A stretch of 64,000 nt of DNA from an uncultured Pelagibacteraceae bacterium. Its GTDB lineage: Bacteria > Pseudomonadota > Alphaproteobacteria > Pelagibacterales > Pelagibacteraceae. The position numbers and the translations under genes were made by a program. Positions within the stretch are counted from its first letter, which is position 1. Each line of letters begins with the position of its first letter. Shown piece by piece: positions 27,468 to 37,415 of the stretch. The notes under the pieces are model-generated. The model saw only the letters and a program-made list of their open reading frames with translations, was not told the DNA's origin and searched no databases. Location: positions 146,186 to 210,185 of the forward strand of contig CACPQM010000001.1 in the NCBI GenBank assembly GCA_902636075.1. Direction: 5' to 3'.

Positions 27468-27874
27468 TGAAAATAGTTTTAATTATGGGTTTGCCTGGGG
27501 CTGGCAAAACAACATTGGCAGAAGAACTTGCTCCAAAACTGAATGCAAAAAGATTAAATGCTGACGAAGTTAGAAAAGAAGCAAATGATTGGGATTTTTC
27601 TGAGGAGGGTAGAAAAAGACAAGCTAAAAGAATGGCAGACTTTGCTTTAAAGCTGAAAAATCAAGGAAATTATGTTGTGGCAGATTTTATTTGCCCAACT
27701 CCAGAAGCAAGAAGTTTATTCCCTGCAGATTTTGTTATTTGGGTAGACACGATTAAAGAAGGAAGGTTTGACGATACTAATCAAATGTTTGTCAAACCAG
27801 AAAAATATGATTTTCATGTAACTACTCAAGATGCTAAGTTTTGGGCGGATAAAATAATAAAGGAGATATCATAA
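27467..27874 (+). CDS. P-loop kinase, adenylylsulfate-kinase-like
   Basis: The 135-residue protein has Walker A GLPGAGKTT at residues 8-16, and NADEVRKEANDWDFSEEGR resembles the substrate loop of adenylylsulfate kinases (CysC). It is much shorter than classical CysC (about 200). VADFICPTPEAR is the strand before a possible substrate site. True APS kinase activity is uncertain; small kinases of this branch phosphorylate varied hydroxyl groups. It overlaps both neighbours by 1 bp and pairs with a nucleotidyltransferase. Confidence 0.8.
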   Translation: MKIVLIMGLPGAGKTTLAEELAPKLNAKRLNADEVRKEANDWDFSEEGRKRQAKRMADFALKLKNQGNYVVADFICPTPEARSLFPADFVIWVDTIKEGRFDDTNQMFVKPEKYDFHVTTQDAKFWADKIIKEIS

Positions 27875-28248
27875 TGAGTTATGAATGGGATAATAAAAAA
27901 CCAACAGCACAAATGCTTGGAAGATGGCAGCCATTTCATGAGGGTCACTATACTTTATTTAAAGAGATCATCAAAAAGACCGGTCAAGTGTGTATTCAAA
28001 TAAGAGACGTTCAAGGAGTTGATGACAATCCATTCGACTTTGAAACGGTAAAAAAAAATATTGAAAATAAATTAAATCCTGAATTTGAAGGAAGATTTAA
28101 AATAATGATGGTGCCAAATATTACAAATATTTGTTATGGGAGAGGAGTTGGTTACAAAATTGAGGAGATAGTATTGTCTGAAGAAATACAAAAAATTTCT
28201 GCCACAAAAATTAGAGCTAAAATGCGTGAAGACGGAGAATTAAAATAA
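27874..28248 (+). CDS. cytidylyltransferase-fold nucleotidyltransferase, NadM-like
   Basis: This 124-residue protein has GRWQPFHEGH at residues 16-25 (the HxGH nucleotide-binding motif) and ISATKIRAKM near the C-terminus, equivalent to the ISSTxxR motif. Both resemble archaeal-type NMN adenylyltransferase NadM, but the protein is short. It transfers AMP or CMP to a phosphorylated substrate. The partner kinase gene overlaps it, so the two may activate one small molecule in two steps. Confidence 0.8.
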   Translation: MSYEWDNKKPTAQMLGRWQPFHEGHYTLFKEIIKKTGQVCIQIRDVQGVDDNPFDFETVKKNIENKLNPEFEGRFKIMMVPNITNICYGRGVGYKIEEIVLSEEIQKISATKIRAKMREDGELK

Positions 28249-28262
28249 TTATAAACTTTAAT

Positions 28263-29036
28263 ATGAATGTAAAAACAAGAAAATTAGGTAATGGAATTAC
28301 AAATGTGGTAATTAATGATCCTAAAACCTATAATTCTCTATCATTTAAAACTTTAAGAGATCTTTTAAATACATTTATTAGTTTAGATAAAGATAATGAT
28401 ACTAGGGTAATAATATTAGAAGGTTCCGGTAAAGGTTTTAGCGCTGGTCATAATCTTAAAGAAGTAGGTGGAATAAAAAACAGGTCAAACCACTTAAAAT
28501 TATTTAATCTTTGTTCAAAATTAATGATGAAAATTGTTGAAGGAAAGAAACCAGTTATTGCAAAAGTGCATGGTGCAGCTTATGCAGCTGGATGTCAGTT
28601 AGCTGCAAGTTGTGACCTTGCATACAGCACAACAACAGCTACATTTGCAACACCTGGAGTAAATATTGGATTGTTTTGCAGTACGCCAATGGTTGCTGTT
28701 AGTAGAAAGGTGACTAGAAAAATTATGATGAAGATGCTTTTAACTGGAGAGCCAATAAATGCTAAATATGCAAAAGATATTGGTTTAATTAATGATTGTT
28801 TTTCAAGTAAAAAACTTAATTCAGAAGTTTTAAAAATTGCCAAAACCATTTCTTCAAAATCAAATTTAACAATTAAAATTGGTAAACAAGCTTTCTACAA
28901 ACAATTAGAAATGCCATTAGGAGATGCATACAAATTTACGAGTAAAATGATGACTTTAAATATGGCCTCAAAAGATGCAAAAGAGGGAATATCAGCTTTT
29001 TTACAAAAAAGAAAACCTAACTGGAAAAATAAATAA
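28263..29036 (+). CDS. enoyl-CoA hydratase/isomerase family (ECHDC3-like)
   Basis: The 257-residue crotonase has FSAGHNLKE as its first oxyanion segment and AAGCQLAASCDLAY as its second. In active hydratases the second segment carries a Glu where this has Gln, and the following PEV Glu is replaced (TPGVNIG), so classical hydration is doubtful. These replacements are usual in ECHDC3-type proteins. The acyl-CoA substrate is unknown; a role in acrylate metabolism after the DddP-like enzyme is attractive but weakened by the missing acids. Confidence 0.82.
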   Translation: MNVKTRKLGNGITNVVINDPKTYNSLSFKTLRDLLNTFISLDKDNDTRVIILEGSGKGFSAGHNLKEVGGIKNRSNHLKLFNLCSKLMMKIVEGKKPVIAKVHGAAYAAGCQLAASCDLAYSTTTATFATPGVNIGLFCSTPMVAVSRKVTRKIMMKMLLTGEPINAKYAKDIGLINDCFSSKKLNSEVLKIAKTISSKSNLTIKIGKQAFYKQLEMPLGDAYKFTSKMMTLNMASKDAKEGISAFLQKRKPNWKNK

Positions 29037-29057
29037 TAATTATTTTAAATTTTAATT

Positions 29058-29525
29058 ATGAACGACGATCAAATTAAATCTATTTTAAGAAAATCAAAAG
29101 TCATAGCAATGATTGGCGTAAGTTCTGAGAAAAAAGGGGAAGATAAAAAAAATCTTAAAAGAAAACCTGCAAACGTAGTCATGAAGTATATGCAAAACTT
29201 TGGTTATAAAGTGATACCCATAAACCCTTTTGCAGTAGGTGAAATTGTAAATGGTGAGCCAATGGTTGAAAGCTTGGATAAAATCAAAGAAGAAATCGAT
29301 ATAGTTGATGTTTTTAGACCTTCAAATGAAGCAGAGGGCATTGCAAAAGAAGCAATTCAAAAAGGAACTAAAGTATTATGGTTACAGTATGGAATTCATA
29401 GCGATGAGGCTCAAGTGATTGCTGACAAAGAAAATATTGAATTTATTTCCAATAGATGCATAAAGCAGGAATATCAAAAACTTTTTCAAAAATCTAATCC
29501 AGTTTTTCCAGTTCTTAAAGACTAA
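29058..29525 (+). CDS. CoA-binding domain protein (YccU family)
   Basis: The 155-residue Rossmann protein has IAMIGVSSEKKG near the N-terminus, YKVIPINPFAVGEIVNGEP and VFRPSNEAEGIA, the hallmarks of the YccU/CoA_binding_2 family. The C-terminal FISNRCIKQEYQKL is typical as well. Members bind CoA, but no reaction is established. It overlaps the next gene by one base. Confidence 0.88.
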   Translation: MNDDQIKSILRKSKVIAMIGVSSEKKGEDKKNLKRKPANVVMKYMQNFGYKVIPINPFAVGEIVNGEPMVESLDKIKEEIDIVDVFRPSNEAEGIAKEAIQKGTKVLWLQYGIHSDEAQVIADKENIEFISNRCIKQEYQKLFQKSNPVFPVLKD

Positions 29526-30094
29526 TGAAAAAAGTATTTTTGGTTTATGGCCATTATAATGAAAAATCTTTCAATTCAGCAATCAAAGATGCGTTTATAA
29601 AATCAGCAGAAGAAAAAGGTCATTCAGTAGAATGTATAGATTTATATAAAGAAAAGTTTAACCCAGTATATGCTGGTGAAAAAGCTGACGAAGTAGTTTT
29701 AGATCACAGAAAAAAAATAGATGAATCTGATTTAATTGTCCTTGTAGCACCTATTTGGAACTATAGAATGCCAGCAATATTAGAGGGTTGGATAGATAAA
29801 GTATTAGCACCACCTTGGGCTTTTTCTTTTAAGAAACTTATCGGTAACCATGGATATGCTGTAGGAAAACTAAAAAGTAAAAAAGCTATAATTTTCTGCA
29901 CATATGGCTCTCCAAGATTTTCAATTACAGATTTTTTTTTAAATTTACCCCTCAGAAGAATTAAAAAAGGTATTTTTAATAAGTGTGGTATTTATGACAT
30001 TGCCTATAAACGATATTTTGCTGTACCATTTGTCTCAAATGAAAAAAGAATTGAATTTTTGGAAGATGTTAAAAATACAGCCAGCAATCTATAG
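29525..30094 (+). CDS. NAD(P)H:quinone oxidoreductase-like flavodoxin-fold protein
   Basis: The 189-residue protein fits the NQO1/modulator-of-drug-activity group: VFLVYGHYNEKSF is the FMN-phosphate loop, APIWNYRMPAILEGWIDKVL holds the isoalloxazine region, and FCTYGSP is the third contact. It is cytoplasmic and transfers two electrons to quinones or similar acceptors. Its end overlaps the start of the next gene by about 29 bp. Confidence 0.85.
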   Translation: MKKVFLVYGHYNEKSFNSAIKDAFIKSAEEKGHSVECIDLYKEKFNPVYAGEKADEVVLDHRKKIDESDLIVLVAPIWNYRMPAILEGWIDKVLAPPWAFSFKKLIGNHGYAVGKLKSKKAIIFCTYGSPRFSITDFFLNLPLRRIKKGIFNKCGIYDIAYKRYFAVPFVSNEKRIEFLEDVKNTASNL

Positions 30095-30539
30095 CATCTT
30101 ATTTCTATTTATTTTTTCTTTAAATGAATTATCTGCCGAGATAAGAAAACCAAATCCAGAGATAAAACCAAGAGAAGTTATTGAGATACAACTGAATGCT
30201 TTAATGAAGAATGACAGTCCAGAAAAAGACAGTGGTATCATTCAAACTTGGTTTTTTGCTCACCCAAATAATCAAAGAGTTACAGGACCCATTGAGAGAT
30301 TTAAAAACATGATTAAGACCGATTCTTATTCAATGCTTTTAAACCACGAAAATTATGAAATTTTAGAAGTTTATAAATCTAAAGGTGTATCGACATTTGA
30401 AGTAACCATTATGGACAAGGATAAAAAATATTACAAATTCAAATGGCAAGTTGAAAAATACGAAGTTGATGGATTTTTAAAAAATTGTTGGCTCACTACT
30501 GCAGTATCTCAACCAATGCCAATGGGCTCTTCTATTTAA
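30066..30539 (+). CDS. exported DUF4864-like protein
   Basis: The ATG at 30066 gives a 157-residue precursor with a signal peptide (residues 1-24, ending LSA-E); an in-frame ATG further upstream at 29985 would place the hydrophobic segment internally. The mature part has IEIQLNALMKNDSPEKDSG, IERFKNMIKTDSY and a final beta-rich TTAVSQPMPMG, resembling DUF4864. The fold is probably NTF2-like. Function unknown. The gene overlaps the preceding quinone reductase gene and the next start by 1 bp. Confidence 0.72.
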   Translation: MLKIQPAIYSILFLFIFSLNELSAEIRKPNPEIKPREVIEIQLNALMKNDSPEKDSGIIQTWFFAHPNNQRVTGPIERFKNMIKTDSYSMLLNHENYEILEVYKSKGVSTFEVTIMDKDKKYYKFKWQVEKYEVDGFLKNCWLTTAVSQPMPMGSSI

Positions 30540-30754
30540 TGAAAAAACCTAGTTTTCCAGTACGAATTGCAATACTTATGGCAATTCTTTGTATCCCACC
30601 GATTGGTGCCACCCAGATAGGTTGGTATTATTTTGGACAAACTATGGGAGTAAATTTTGGTATGGCTGCAGGAGTGGTGAGTGTAATAACTGCCGCATAT
30701 TTAATGTACCAAATGGGTTGGAGAGATGACGATGATGATGATTATCCCTATTAG
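30539..30754 (+). CDS. small two-helix membrane protein with acidic tail, 71 aa
   Basis: The ATG at 30539 overlaps the preceding stop (TAATG) and gives 71 residues with two hydrophobic segments (about 8-25 and 38-57) and a tail WRDDDDDDYPY. The acidic tail could bind cations or sit at the membrane surface. I do not recognise the family. The overlap with the DUF4864-like gene supports it as a real gene. Confidence 0.68.
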   Translation: MKKPSFPVRIAILMAILCIPPIGATQIGWYYFGQTMGVNFGMAAGVVSVITAAYLMYQMGWRDDDDDDYPY

Positions 30755-30794
30755 AATTATGTTTAGTTTATAGAAAAAATTTAGTAAAAATCGC

Positions 30795-33230
30795 ATGATG
30801 AAATCAAAAGCAAAAGTTGTAGTAGTAGGTGGTGGAGTTGTTGGCGTTAGTGCTCTGTATCACTTAGCTAAAAAGGGCTGGTCTGATGTTGTTTTGATTG
30901 AAAGAAAGGAATTAACCTCAGGTTCAACATGGCATGCAGCTGGTCTACTTCCATTATTTAACATGAGCTACTCAGTTGGCCAGTTACATAAATATGCAGT
31001 TAATCTTTATAAAAGTTTAGAGGAAGAAACAGGCAAGAACGTCGGTTTCAGTGTTGTTTCAAATATTAGATTAGCAGACAACAAAGATAGAATGGATGAG
31101 TATCATCAATACGCTGGAGTTGCAAAAACTATCGGAGTAGATGTAAAATTTCTAACACCAGACCAAGTAAAAGAAATTTGGCCTTTGTGTAATACAAATG
31201 ATTTAATTGGAGCAATACAACATCCCGAAGATGGATATATTCAACCAGCAGATTTAACGCAAGCGTTAGCTACGGGCGCAAGGAATAGAGGTGCTGAGAT
31301 TTATAGAAATACTACAGTTCTGGCAATGAAACAAAATAAAGATGGATGGGTTGTTGAAACAGATAAGGGATCTATAGAATGTGATCACGTAATTTCATGT
31401 TCAGGAAATTTTGCTAGACAAACTGGTAAGATGGTTGGTTTAGATATTCCAGTAATACCAGTTGAACATCAATATATTGTAACAGAACCACATCCAGAAA
31501 TTCAAAAAAGAAAAAAAGAAGGTCTTCCAGAAATGGGAGTTTTGAGAGATAGCGATAGCAGATGGTACATGAGAGAGGAAGCAGGTGGTTTAATTTTAGG
31601 ACCATATGAAGATGGTGCTCCTGCCTGTTATGTAGATGGTCCTTCAAAGGAATCTGAGTATGAACTTTTTCAAGAAGATCTAGATAGACTTGCTCCTCAT
31701 ATTGAAGGAGCTATTCATAGAGTTCCAGCATTTGGAGAGGTAGGTGTTAAAAAAGTTTACAACGGTGCTATTTGCTATACTCCAGATGGAAATCCGATAG
31801 TTGGTCCAGCATGGGGATTAAAGAACTTTTGGATTAATGAAGGTCATAGTTTTGGAATTACAGCAGCCGGTGGAGCCGGATGGCAATTAGCAGAGTGGAT
31901 TGTTGATGGTGAACCTACAATTGATATGCTTGGAGTAGAACCAAGAAGATATGGAGATTATTGCTCAAAATCATATCTTAAAGAGAAGAATGAAGAAGCT
32001 TACAGTCATGTATTTATAACTCACTTTCCAGATGAAGAAAGACCAGCTGCAAGACCTTTAAGAACAGCCCCGTGTTATGACAGAATGAAAAATCTTGGTG
32101 CAGTTTTTGGTCAAAAATTTGGATGGGAAAGACCAAACTTTTTTGCAACTGATGGCATGGAACAAAAGGATGATTGGTCATTTAGAAGATCTAATTGGTT
32201 CAAAGCAGTTGAAAAAGAGTGTAAAAATGTAAAAGAAAATGTTGGACTGCTAGATATGACCGCATTTGCTAAATGTAGAATTAAAGGACCTGGAGCTGAA
32301 GAATTTTTAGATAAGTTGGTAGCAAATAAATTACCAAAAAAAGTTGGTAGAATTAATTTATGTCATGCATTGAATACAAAGGGAGGTGTTCACTCAGAAT
32401 TTACAATAATGAGAGAGTCAGAAAATAGTTTTTATCTTGTTTCTGCTGGAGCTTATCAAAGATTGGATCACGATTGGATATTTGGTTGGATGCCAAAAGA
32501 TGGATCAGTTCAATTTGAGAATTTAACAAATAGCAAAGGTGTTCTTGTAGTATCAGGACCAAAAGCAAGAGAATTAATGCAAAGAGTATCAAATGATGAC
32601 TTTTCAAATGAAAATTTCAAATGGTTAAGTGCAAAACAAGTAGATGTAGGTTTTGCACCCGTTAATGCGATGAGGGTTAACTTTGTGGGAGAGCTTGGAT
32701 GGGAACTTCATCATCCTATTGAATATCAAAATCATATTTTCGATAAACTTATGGATGCAGGTCAAGACTTAGGTTTAAAGCCTTACGGTATTAGAGCAAT
32801 GAACAGTTTAAGAGTTGAAAAATCATATAAACTAGTTGGAACTGAATTATCAATTGAGTATTCACCTTATGAAAGCGGATTAGATAGATTTATTCATCCA
32901 AACAAAGGAAGTTTTATTGGACTTGATGCTTTAAATAAATGGAGAGAAAAAGGCTTTGATAATAAGCTTGTTACTCTAGAGGTTCACGAAACTAGTGATG
33001 CGGATGTATTAGGAAACAACCCAATTTATGAAAATGGTAGTGTTGTAGGACGTGCAACTGGTGGTGATTTTGGATTTAGACTAGGAAAATCTATCGCACT
33101 AGGAATGGTTAAACCAGAGTTAGCAAATGTTGGACAAAAACTAAGGATTGATATACTTGGTAAAATGCATGAGGCAACAATTTTAGAAGAAAGTCCTTAC
33201 GATGCAGAAAATAAATTATTGAGAGCTTAA
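30795..33230 (+). CDS. dimethylglycine/sarcosine dehydrogenase-like FAD/folate oxidoreductase, copy 2
   Basis: The 811-residue protein begins with two adjacent ATG codons. The flavin domain has GGGVVG at 12-17 and His47 in STWHAAG for covalent FAD; the C-terminal GcvT domain has [13 protein letters not shown] and [13 protein letters not shown]. Within the family the first domain oxidises an N-methylated amino acid and the second stores the methylene on THF. It overlaps etfB by 1 bp, so it is in one transcript with its electron acceptor chain, a strong sign of an ETF-linked dehydrogenase. The exact N-methyl substrate differs perhaps from copy 1. Confidence 0.9.
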   Translation: MMKSKAKVVVVGGGVVGVSALYHLAKKGWSDVVLIERKELTSGSTWHAAGLLPLFNMSYSVGQLHKYAVNLYKSLEEETGKNVGFSVVSNIRLADNKDRMDEYHQYAGVAKTIGVDVKFLTPDQVKEIWPLCNTNDLIGAIQHPEDGYIQPADLTQALATGARNRGAEIYRNTTVLAMKQNKDGWVVETDKGSIECDHVISCSGNFARQTGKMVGLDIPVIPVEHQYIVTEPHPEIQKRKKEGLPEMGVLRDSDSRWYMREEAGGLILGPYEDGAPACYVDGPSKESEYELFQEDLDRLAPHIEGAIHRVPAFGEVGVKKVYNGAICYTPDGNPIVGPAWGLKNFWINEGHSFGITAAGGAGWQLAEWIVDGEPTIDMLGVEPRRYGDYCSKSYLKEKNEEAYSHVFITHFPDEERPAARPLRTAPCYDRMKNLGAVFGQKFGWERPNFFATDGMEQKDDWSFRRSNWFKAVEKECKNVKENVGLLDMTAFAKCRIKGPGAEEFLDKLVANKLPKKVGRINLCHALNTKGGVHSEFTIMRESENSFYLVSAGAYQRLDHDWIFGWMPKDGSVQFENLTNSKGVLVVSGPKARELMQRVSNDDFSNENFKWLSAKQVDVGFAPVNAMRVNFVGELGWELHHPIEYQNHIFDKLMDAGQDLGLKPYGIRAMNSLRVEKSYKLVGTELSIEYSPYESGLDRFIHPNKGSFIGLDALNKWREKGFDNKLVTLEVHETSDADVLGNNPIYENGSVVGRATGGDFGFRLGKSIALGMVKPELANVGQKLRIDILGKMHEATILEESPYDAENKLLRA

Positions 33231-33979
33231 TGAAAATTTTAGTCGCTGTAAAAAGAGTTATTGATTATAACGTTCAAATTAGAGTTAAAGAGGACGGTAG
33301 TGGAGTTGTTACTGATAATGTTAAAATGTCAACAAACCCACCAGATGACAATGCTATTGAAGAAGCTGTAAAAATTAAAGAGGCAGGCAAAGCAAAAGAA
33401 ATAATAGCTGTTACTGTTGGTGAAGAGAAAGCTCAAGAAACAGTCAGAAAAGCTTTAGCGGTAGGAGCGGATAGAGGAATTCATGTAAAGGTTGATGGTA
33501 CCATTGAGCCTCTTGCTGTTTCTAAAATTTTAAAAAAAATTGTTGAAAAAGAAAATCCAGATTTAGTCTTTATGGGTAAACAAGCAATTGATGATGACTG
33601 TAATCAAACAGGCCAAATGTTAGCAGCACATTTAAATTGGCCACAAGCAACTTTTGCATCAAAAATTGAGGTAAACGATAAATCATTACAAGTTACCAGA
33701 GAGGTAGATGAAGGTCTGGAAACTATAGAAGTTAATACACCAGCTATTGTTACGTGTGATTTAAGATTAAATGAGCCAAGATATGCGTCACTGCCAAATA
33801 TAATGAAAGCTAAAAAAAAACCTATTGAACAGATTAATGCGTCAGATCTAGGAGTTGATACAAACCCTAGAATAGAACATATTAAGATTGAAGAACCACC
33901 GAAAAGAAAAGCGGGTATAAAAGTTGCTAGTGTTGAGGAATTAGTGCAAAAATTAAAAAATGAGGCTAAGGTAATTTAA
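33230..33979 (+). CDS. etfB: electron transfer flavoprotein beta subunit
   Basis: The 249-residue protein carries the beta-subunit signature region [10 protein letters not shown] (here [14 protein letters not shown]) near residue 165 and VNPFDE replaced by [16 protein letters not shown] near residue 40. It binds AMP and pairs with EtfA to shuttle electrons from dehydrogenases to ETF-quinone oxidoreductase. It overlaps both the dehydrogenase copy 2 and etfA by one base. Confidence 0.96.
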   Translation: MKILVAVKRVIDYNVQIRVKEDGSGVVTDNVKMSTNPPDDNAIEEAVKIKEAGKAKEIIAVTVGEEKAQETVRKALAVGADRGIHVKVDGTIEPLAVSKILKKIVEKENPDLVFMGKQAIDDDCNQTGQMLAAHLNWPQATFASKIEVNDKSLQVTREVDEGLETIEVNTPAIVTCDLRLNEPRYASLPNIMKAKKKPIEQINASDLGVDTNPRIEHIKIEEPPKRKAGIKVASVEELVQKLKNEAKVI

Positions 33980-34932
33980 TGTCAGTTTTATTAATAGCAG
34001 AGCATAACAACAAAGAGGTAAAACCATTTACTTTAAACGCGATTACAGCTGCATCGCAAATAGATCAAGATCTTCATGTACTGTTAATTGGAAGTAAGGC
34101 AGATGATGTTGCAAAATCTTTATCTGAAGTTTCTTTAGTAAAAAAAGTTCTGCATATAGATCATGAAATTTATGAAAATTATATTGCTGAGAATTATACT
34201 GCAGCAATTTTAAAACACGCTGATAAATATTCACATATTATTTGCTCAGCAAATACATTTGGAAAAAACCTTATGCCAAGAGTAGCAGCATTATTGGATA
34301 TTTCACAAGTAAGCGATATTATAAAAGTTATATCTCCCGATACTTTTTTAAGACCAATTTATGCTGGAAATGCATTTGCTACAGTTAAAAGTAATGATGA
34401 AAAAAAATGTGTTACTATTAGACCAACATCATTTGAAGCGGCTGAAACAACTGGAGGATCTGCCGAAATAGAAAAAATAGATGCAGCAGACCAAACTGAA
34501 AATACGAAATTTATTAATAGAGAAGAAATCAAATCAGATAGACCTGAATTAGGCACAGCTAGAATAGTAATTTCAGGTGGTAGAGGCTTGCAAAGTGGAG
34601 AAAATTTCAAATTAATAACTGATGTAGCGGATAAATTAAATGCTGCAATAGGAGCTTCAAGAGCTGCGGTTGATGCTGGATATATTACAAACGAACATCA
34701 AGTAGGACAAACAGGAAAAGTTGTTGTACCTGATCTTTATATAGCAGTTGGAATTTCTGGAGCCATTCAACATTTAGCAGGAATGAAAGAAAGTAAAGTT
34801 ATTGTTGCTATAAATAAAGATGGTGAAGCACCTATTTTTAGTGTCGCAGATTACGGCCTAGAAGCTGATTTATTCGAAGCACTTCCTCAATTCTTAGAGG
34901 AACTGAACAAATTAAACACTATACAAAAATAA
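33979..34932 (+). CDS. etfA: electron transfer flavoprotein alpha subunit
   Basis: The 317-residue protein has the FAD-binding C-terminal domain with SRAAVDAGY, QVGQTGKVV and LYIAVGISGAIQH, the standard EtfA motifs. With EtfB it forms the soluble acceptor for the dimethylglycine/sarcosine-type dehydrogenases of the window. It is followed 21 bp later by the quinone oxidoreductase gene. Confidence 0.97.
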   Translation: MSVLLIAEHNNKEVKPFTLNAITAASQIDQDLHVLLIGSKADDVAKSLSEVSLVKKVLHIDHEIYENYIAENYTAAILKHADKYSHIICSANTFGKNLMPRVAALLDISQVSDIIKVISPDTFLRPIYAGNAFATVKSNDEKKCVTIRPTSFEAAETTGGSAEIEKIDAADQTENTKFINREEIKSDRPELGTARIVISGGRGLQSGENFKLITDVADKLNAAIGASRAAVDAGYITNEHQVGQTGKVVVPDLYIAVGISGAIQHLAGMKESKVIVAINKDGEAPIFSVADYGLEADLFEALPQFLEELNKLNTIQK

Positions 34933-34953
34933 CAAATACTGTAAGAAATTAGT

Positions 34954-36573
34954 ATGTCCAGAGAAGTGATGGAATACGATGTAGTAGTCGTAGGTGGCGG
35001 ACCATCGGGACTTTCAACTGCAATAAAATTAAAGCAGTTAAATCCAGATATTAATGTCTGCCTTTTAGAAAAAGCATCTGAAATAGGTGCACATATTTTA
35101 TCCGGGAACGTGTTTGAAACGCGAGCCTTAGATGAACTATTGCCAAATTGGAAAGATCTTAATCCACCAATTAAAACAAAAGTTAACAAAGAAAAGTTTC
35201 TATTTCTAGGAAAGACAAAAAAAATTAGTTGGCCAACTTGGTTATTACCTAAAGTACAACAAAATCATAACAATTATATTATTAGTCTAGCTAATCTATG
35301 TAGATGGCTGGCTGAACAAGCTGAAACTCTTGGAGTTGAAATATTCCCAGGTTTTCCTGCAAGTGAAGTTTTATATAATGAAGATGGTTCTGTTAAGGGT
35401 GTAGCAACTCAAGATATGGGTTTAGATAAAGAAGGTAATAAAAAAGATAGTTATGAACCAGGAATGGAACTTCACGCAAAAGTTACAGTTTTTGCAGAAG
35501 GGTGTAGAGGACATTTGGGTAAAGAATTAATCAAAAAATTTGATTTAGATAAAGGAAAAGATCCACAACAGTATGGAATAGGATTTAAAGAAATTTGGGA
35601 ATTAAAAGAAGAAAATCACGACGAAGGTCTAGTGATGCATACTGCAGGTTGGCCATTAGATAACAGCACCTACGGGGGAAGCTTTGTTTATCATGCTGAG
35701 AATAAACAAATATTTTTAGGATATGTCATTGGTCTTGATTATAAAAATCCACATCTTTCACCATTTGACGAATTTCAAAAGTTTAAAACTCATCCTGCGA
35801 TTAGATCAATATTAGAAGGTGGTAAAAGAATATCATACGGAGCAAGAGCACTAATAGAGGGAGGTTTTCAAAGTCTACCTAAGATGTTTATGCCAGGTGC
35901 ATTATTAGTTGGTTGCGATGCAGGCACATTAAATATGCCAAAGATTAAAGGATCACATACTGCAATGAAAAGTGGAATGATTGCAGCGGAAACTATTATT
36001 GATCACATAAAATCAAGCAAAGAATTATCTATTTATGAAGAAAAATTCAAAAAAAGTTGGGTTTATAAAGAGTTATATGAGGCTAGAAATGTTAAACCTA
36101 GCTTTAGCTGGGGTTTAATTCTTGGAATAATATTTACAGGAATTGATCAAATTTTATTTAAAGGAAGATTGCCATTTACACTTAAACATAAACATGCTGA
36201 TCACGAAACCTTAAAACCAGCAAGTGAAATGCCAAAAATAGATTATCCAAAACCAGATAACATTATTACATTTGATAAAACAAGTTCAGTTTATCTAACA
36301 GGAACTAATCATGCTGAAAATCAACCAGTACATCTTCAACTTAAAGATAAAGATTTACCTATAAAATATACTTTAGGTAAATACGATGAGCCTGCGCAAA
36401 GATATTGTCCAGTTGGAGTTTATGAAATTCAAAAAGAAAATGATGTTGAAAAATTTGTAATTAATTCTCAAAATTGTATTCATTGTAAAACTTGCGATAT
36501 AAAAGAACCATCACAAAATATTACCTGGGTTACACCAGAAGGTGGGGGTGGGCCTAAGTACGGAAATATGTAA
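34954..36573 (+). CDS. electron transfer flavoprotein-ubiquinone oxidoreductase
   Basis: The 539-residue membrane-associated enzyme reoxidises ETF and reduces ubiquinone. The FAD fold is DVVVVGGGPSG near residue 9; GCDAGTLNMPKIKG is the late FAD segment; the 4Fe-4S cluster has one Cys in RYCPVGV and three in NCIHCKTC, followed by ITWVTPEGGGGP. It completes a four-gene run of dehydrogenase, ETF beta, ETF alpha and ETF-QO, so electrons from N-demethylation enter respiration here. Confidence 0.96.
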   Translation: MSREVMEYDVVVVGGGPSGLSTAIKLKQLNPDINVCLLEKASEIGAHILSGNVFETRALDELLPNWKDLNPPIKTKVNKEKFLFLGKTKKISWPTWLLPKVQQNHNNYIISLANLCRWLAEQAETLGVEIFPGFPASEVLYNEDGSVKGVATQDMGLDKEGNKKDSYEPGMELHAKVTVFAEGCRGHLGKELIKKFDLDKGKDPQQYGIGFKEIWELKEENHDEGLVMHTAGWPLDNSTYGGSFVYHAENKQIFLGYVIGLDYKNPHLSPFDEFQKFKTHPAIRSILEGGKRISYGARALIEGGFQSLPKMFMPGALLVGCDAGTLNMPKIKGSHTAMKSGMIAAETIIDHIKSSKELSIYEEKFKKSWVYKELYEARNVKPSFSWGLILGIIFTGIDQILFKGRLPFTLKHKHADHETLKPASEMPKIDYPKPDNIITFDKTSSVYLTGTNHAENQPVHLQLKDKDLPIKYTLGKYDEPAQRYCPVGVYEIQKENDVEKFVINSQNCIHCKTCDIKEPSQNITWVTPEGGGGPKYGNM

Positions 36574-36948
36574 TTAAGAAAGATCTATTGCAAATTTTTT
36601 TAAAGTTTCAATTGGTACCAACTTTAATGTGTTAACATGAGTTTTTTTTAAGTATATAGAACATCCAATTCCTGCCTCTAAAGCTCTTGCAACCCAACTG
36701 GCACATACACACCAGTTATCTCCATCTACCAATCCAGGAAAACCAAATTCAGGGTGAGGTGTTATCAAATCATTACCAGCCTCCTTACACCATTCTAAAA
36801 ATTCGTCGTTAACTTTTACACAAACTGTGTGTAAACCACGATCGTTTTCATCTGTGTTACAACAACCGTCTCTGTACCAACCAGTTAATGGATTTTTTGA
36901 ACATTCTTCAAGATCTTCACCAAGAACGTTTTTTTGAGCCTCACTCAT
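36574..36948 (-). CDS. DUF2237 family protein
   Basis: The 124-residue protein has the DUF2237 pattern: NPLTGWYRDGCCNT, GLHTVCVKVNDEFL and GDNWCVCASWVARALEAG. The conserved cysteines suggest metal or redox chemistry, but no function is known. It abuts the ETF-QO gene tail-to-tail and overlaps the hisI stop by one base. Confidence 0.9.
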   Translation of the reverse strand: MSEAQKNVLGEDLEECSKNPLTGWYRDGCCNTDENDRGLHTVCVKVNDEFLEWCKEAGNDLITPHPEFGFPGLVDGDNWCVCASWVARALEAGIGCSIYLKKTHVNTLKLVPIETLKKFAIDLS

Positions 36949-37415
36949 TAAATTTTAGTAGGATTAGGTTGTCCTTTATAAACAACTTCTGGATCAAATT
37001 TTTTCTTTTCTTCTTCAAATTTCATTTCTACTTTACGTCCATTTTCAATTTTGCCTGTAGGTACTGATCTATAAAAACATGATCTGTAACCAACATGACA
37101 ACTTGCACCATCACCAATATCTACAGTTATCCAAACTGCATCTTGATCATCGTCAATTCTTATTTCTTTTACTTTTTGAGTAAAGCCGCTAGTTTTTCCT
37201 TTATGCCAAATTTCTTTTCTAGACCTGCTCCAGTAGTGAGCTTCTTTTGTTTCTATTGTTAATTTTAAAGCTTCAACATTCATATAACCGTGCATTAGGA
37301 TCTCTTTAGTTTCTGCACATGTTGTAATTACAGGGATTAAGCCATCATTATCGAATTTTGGAGATAAAAGGTTACCTTCCTCTATATCAGCGACATTTTC
37401 TCTTTTTTTAAACAT
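36948..37415 (-). CDS. hisI: phosphoribosyl-AMP cyclohydrolase
   Basis: The 155-residue stand-alone HisI hydrolyses phosphoribosyl-AMP in histidine synthesis. AHYWSRSRKEIWHKGKTSGF and SCHVGYRSCFYR are the family blocks, the latter with two zinc cysteines. The third zinc ligand, the Cys of the usual DCD motif, is Asp here (DDDQDA); as I recall this is usual in alphaproteobacteria, so it is probably not a defect. No other his genes are near. It is divergent from folE. Confidence 0.92.
   Translation of the reverse strand: MFKKRENVADIEEGNLLSPKFDNDGLIPVITTCAETKEILMHGYMNVEALKLTIETKEAHYWSRSRKEIWHKGKTSGFTQKVKEIRIDDDQDAVWITVDIGDGASCHVGYRSCFYRSVPTGKIENGRKVEMKFEEEKKKFDPEVVYKGQPNPTKI

Noticed and set aside
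36948..37415. HisI with a missing zinc cysteine as a broken enzyme
   Set aside because: Asp in place of Cys (DDDQDA) is, as far as I recall, the normal alphaproteobacterial form.
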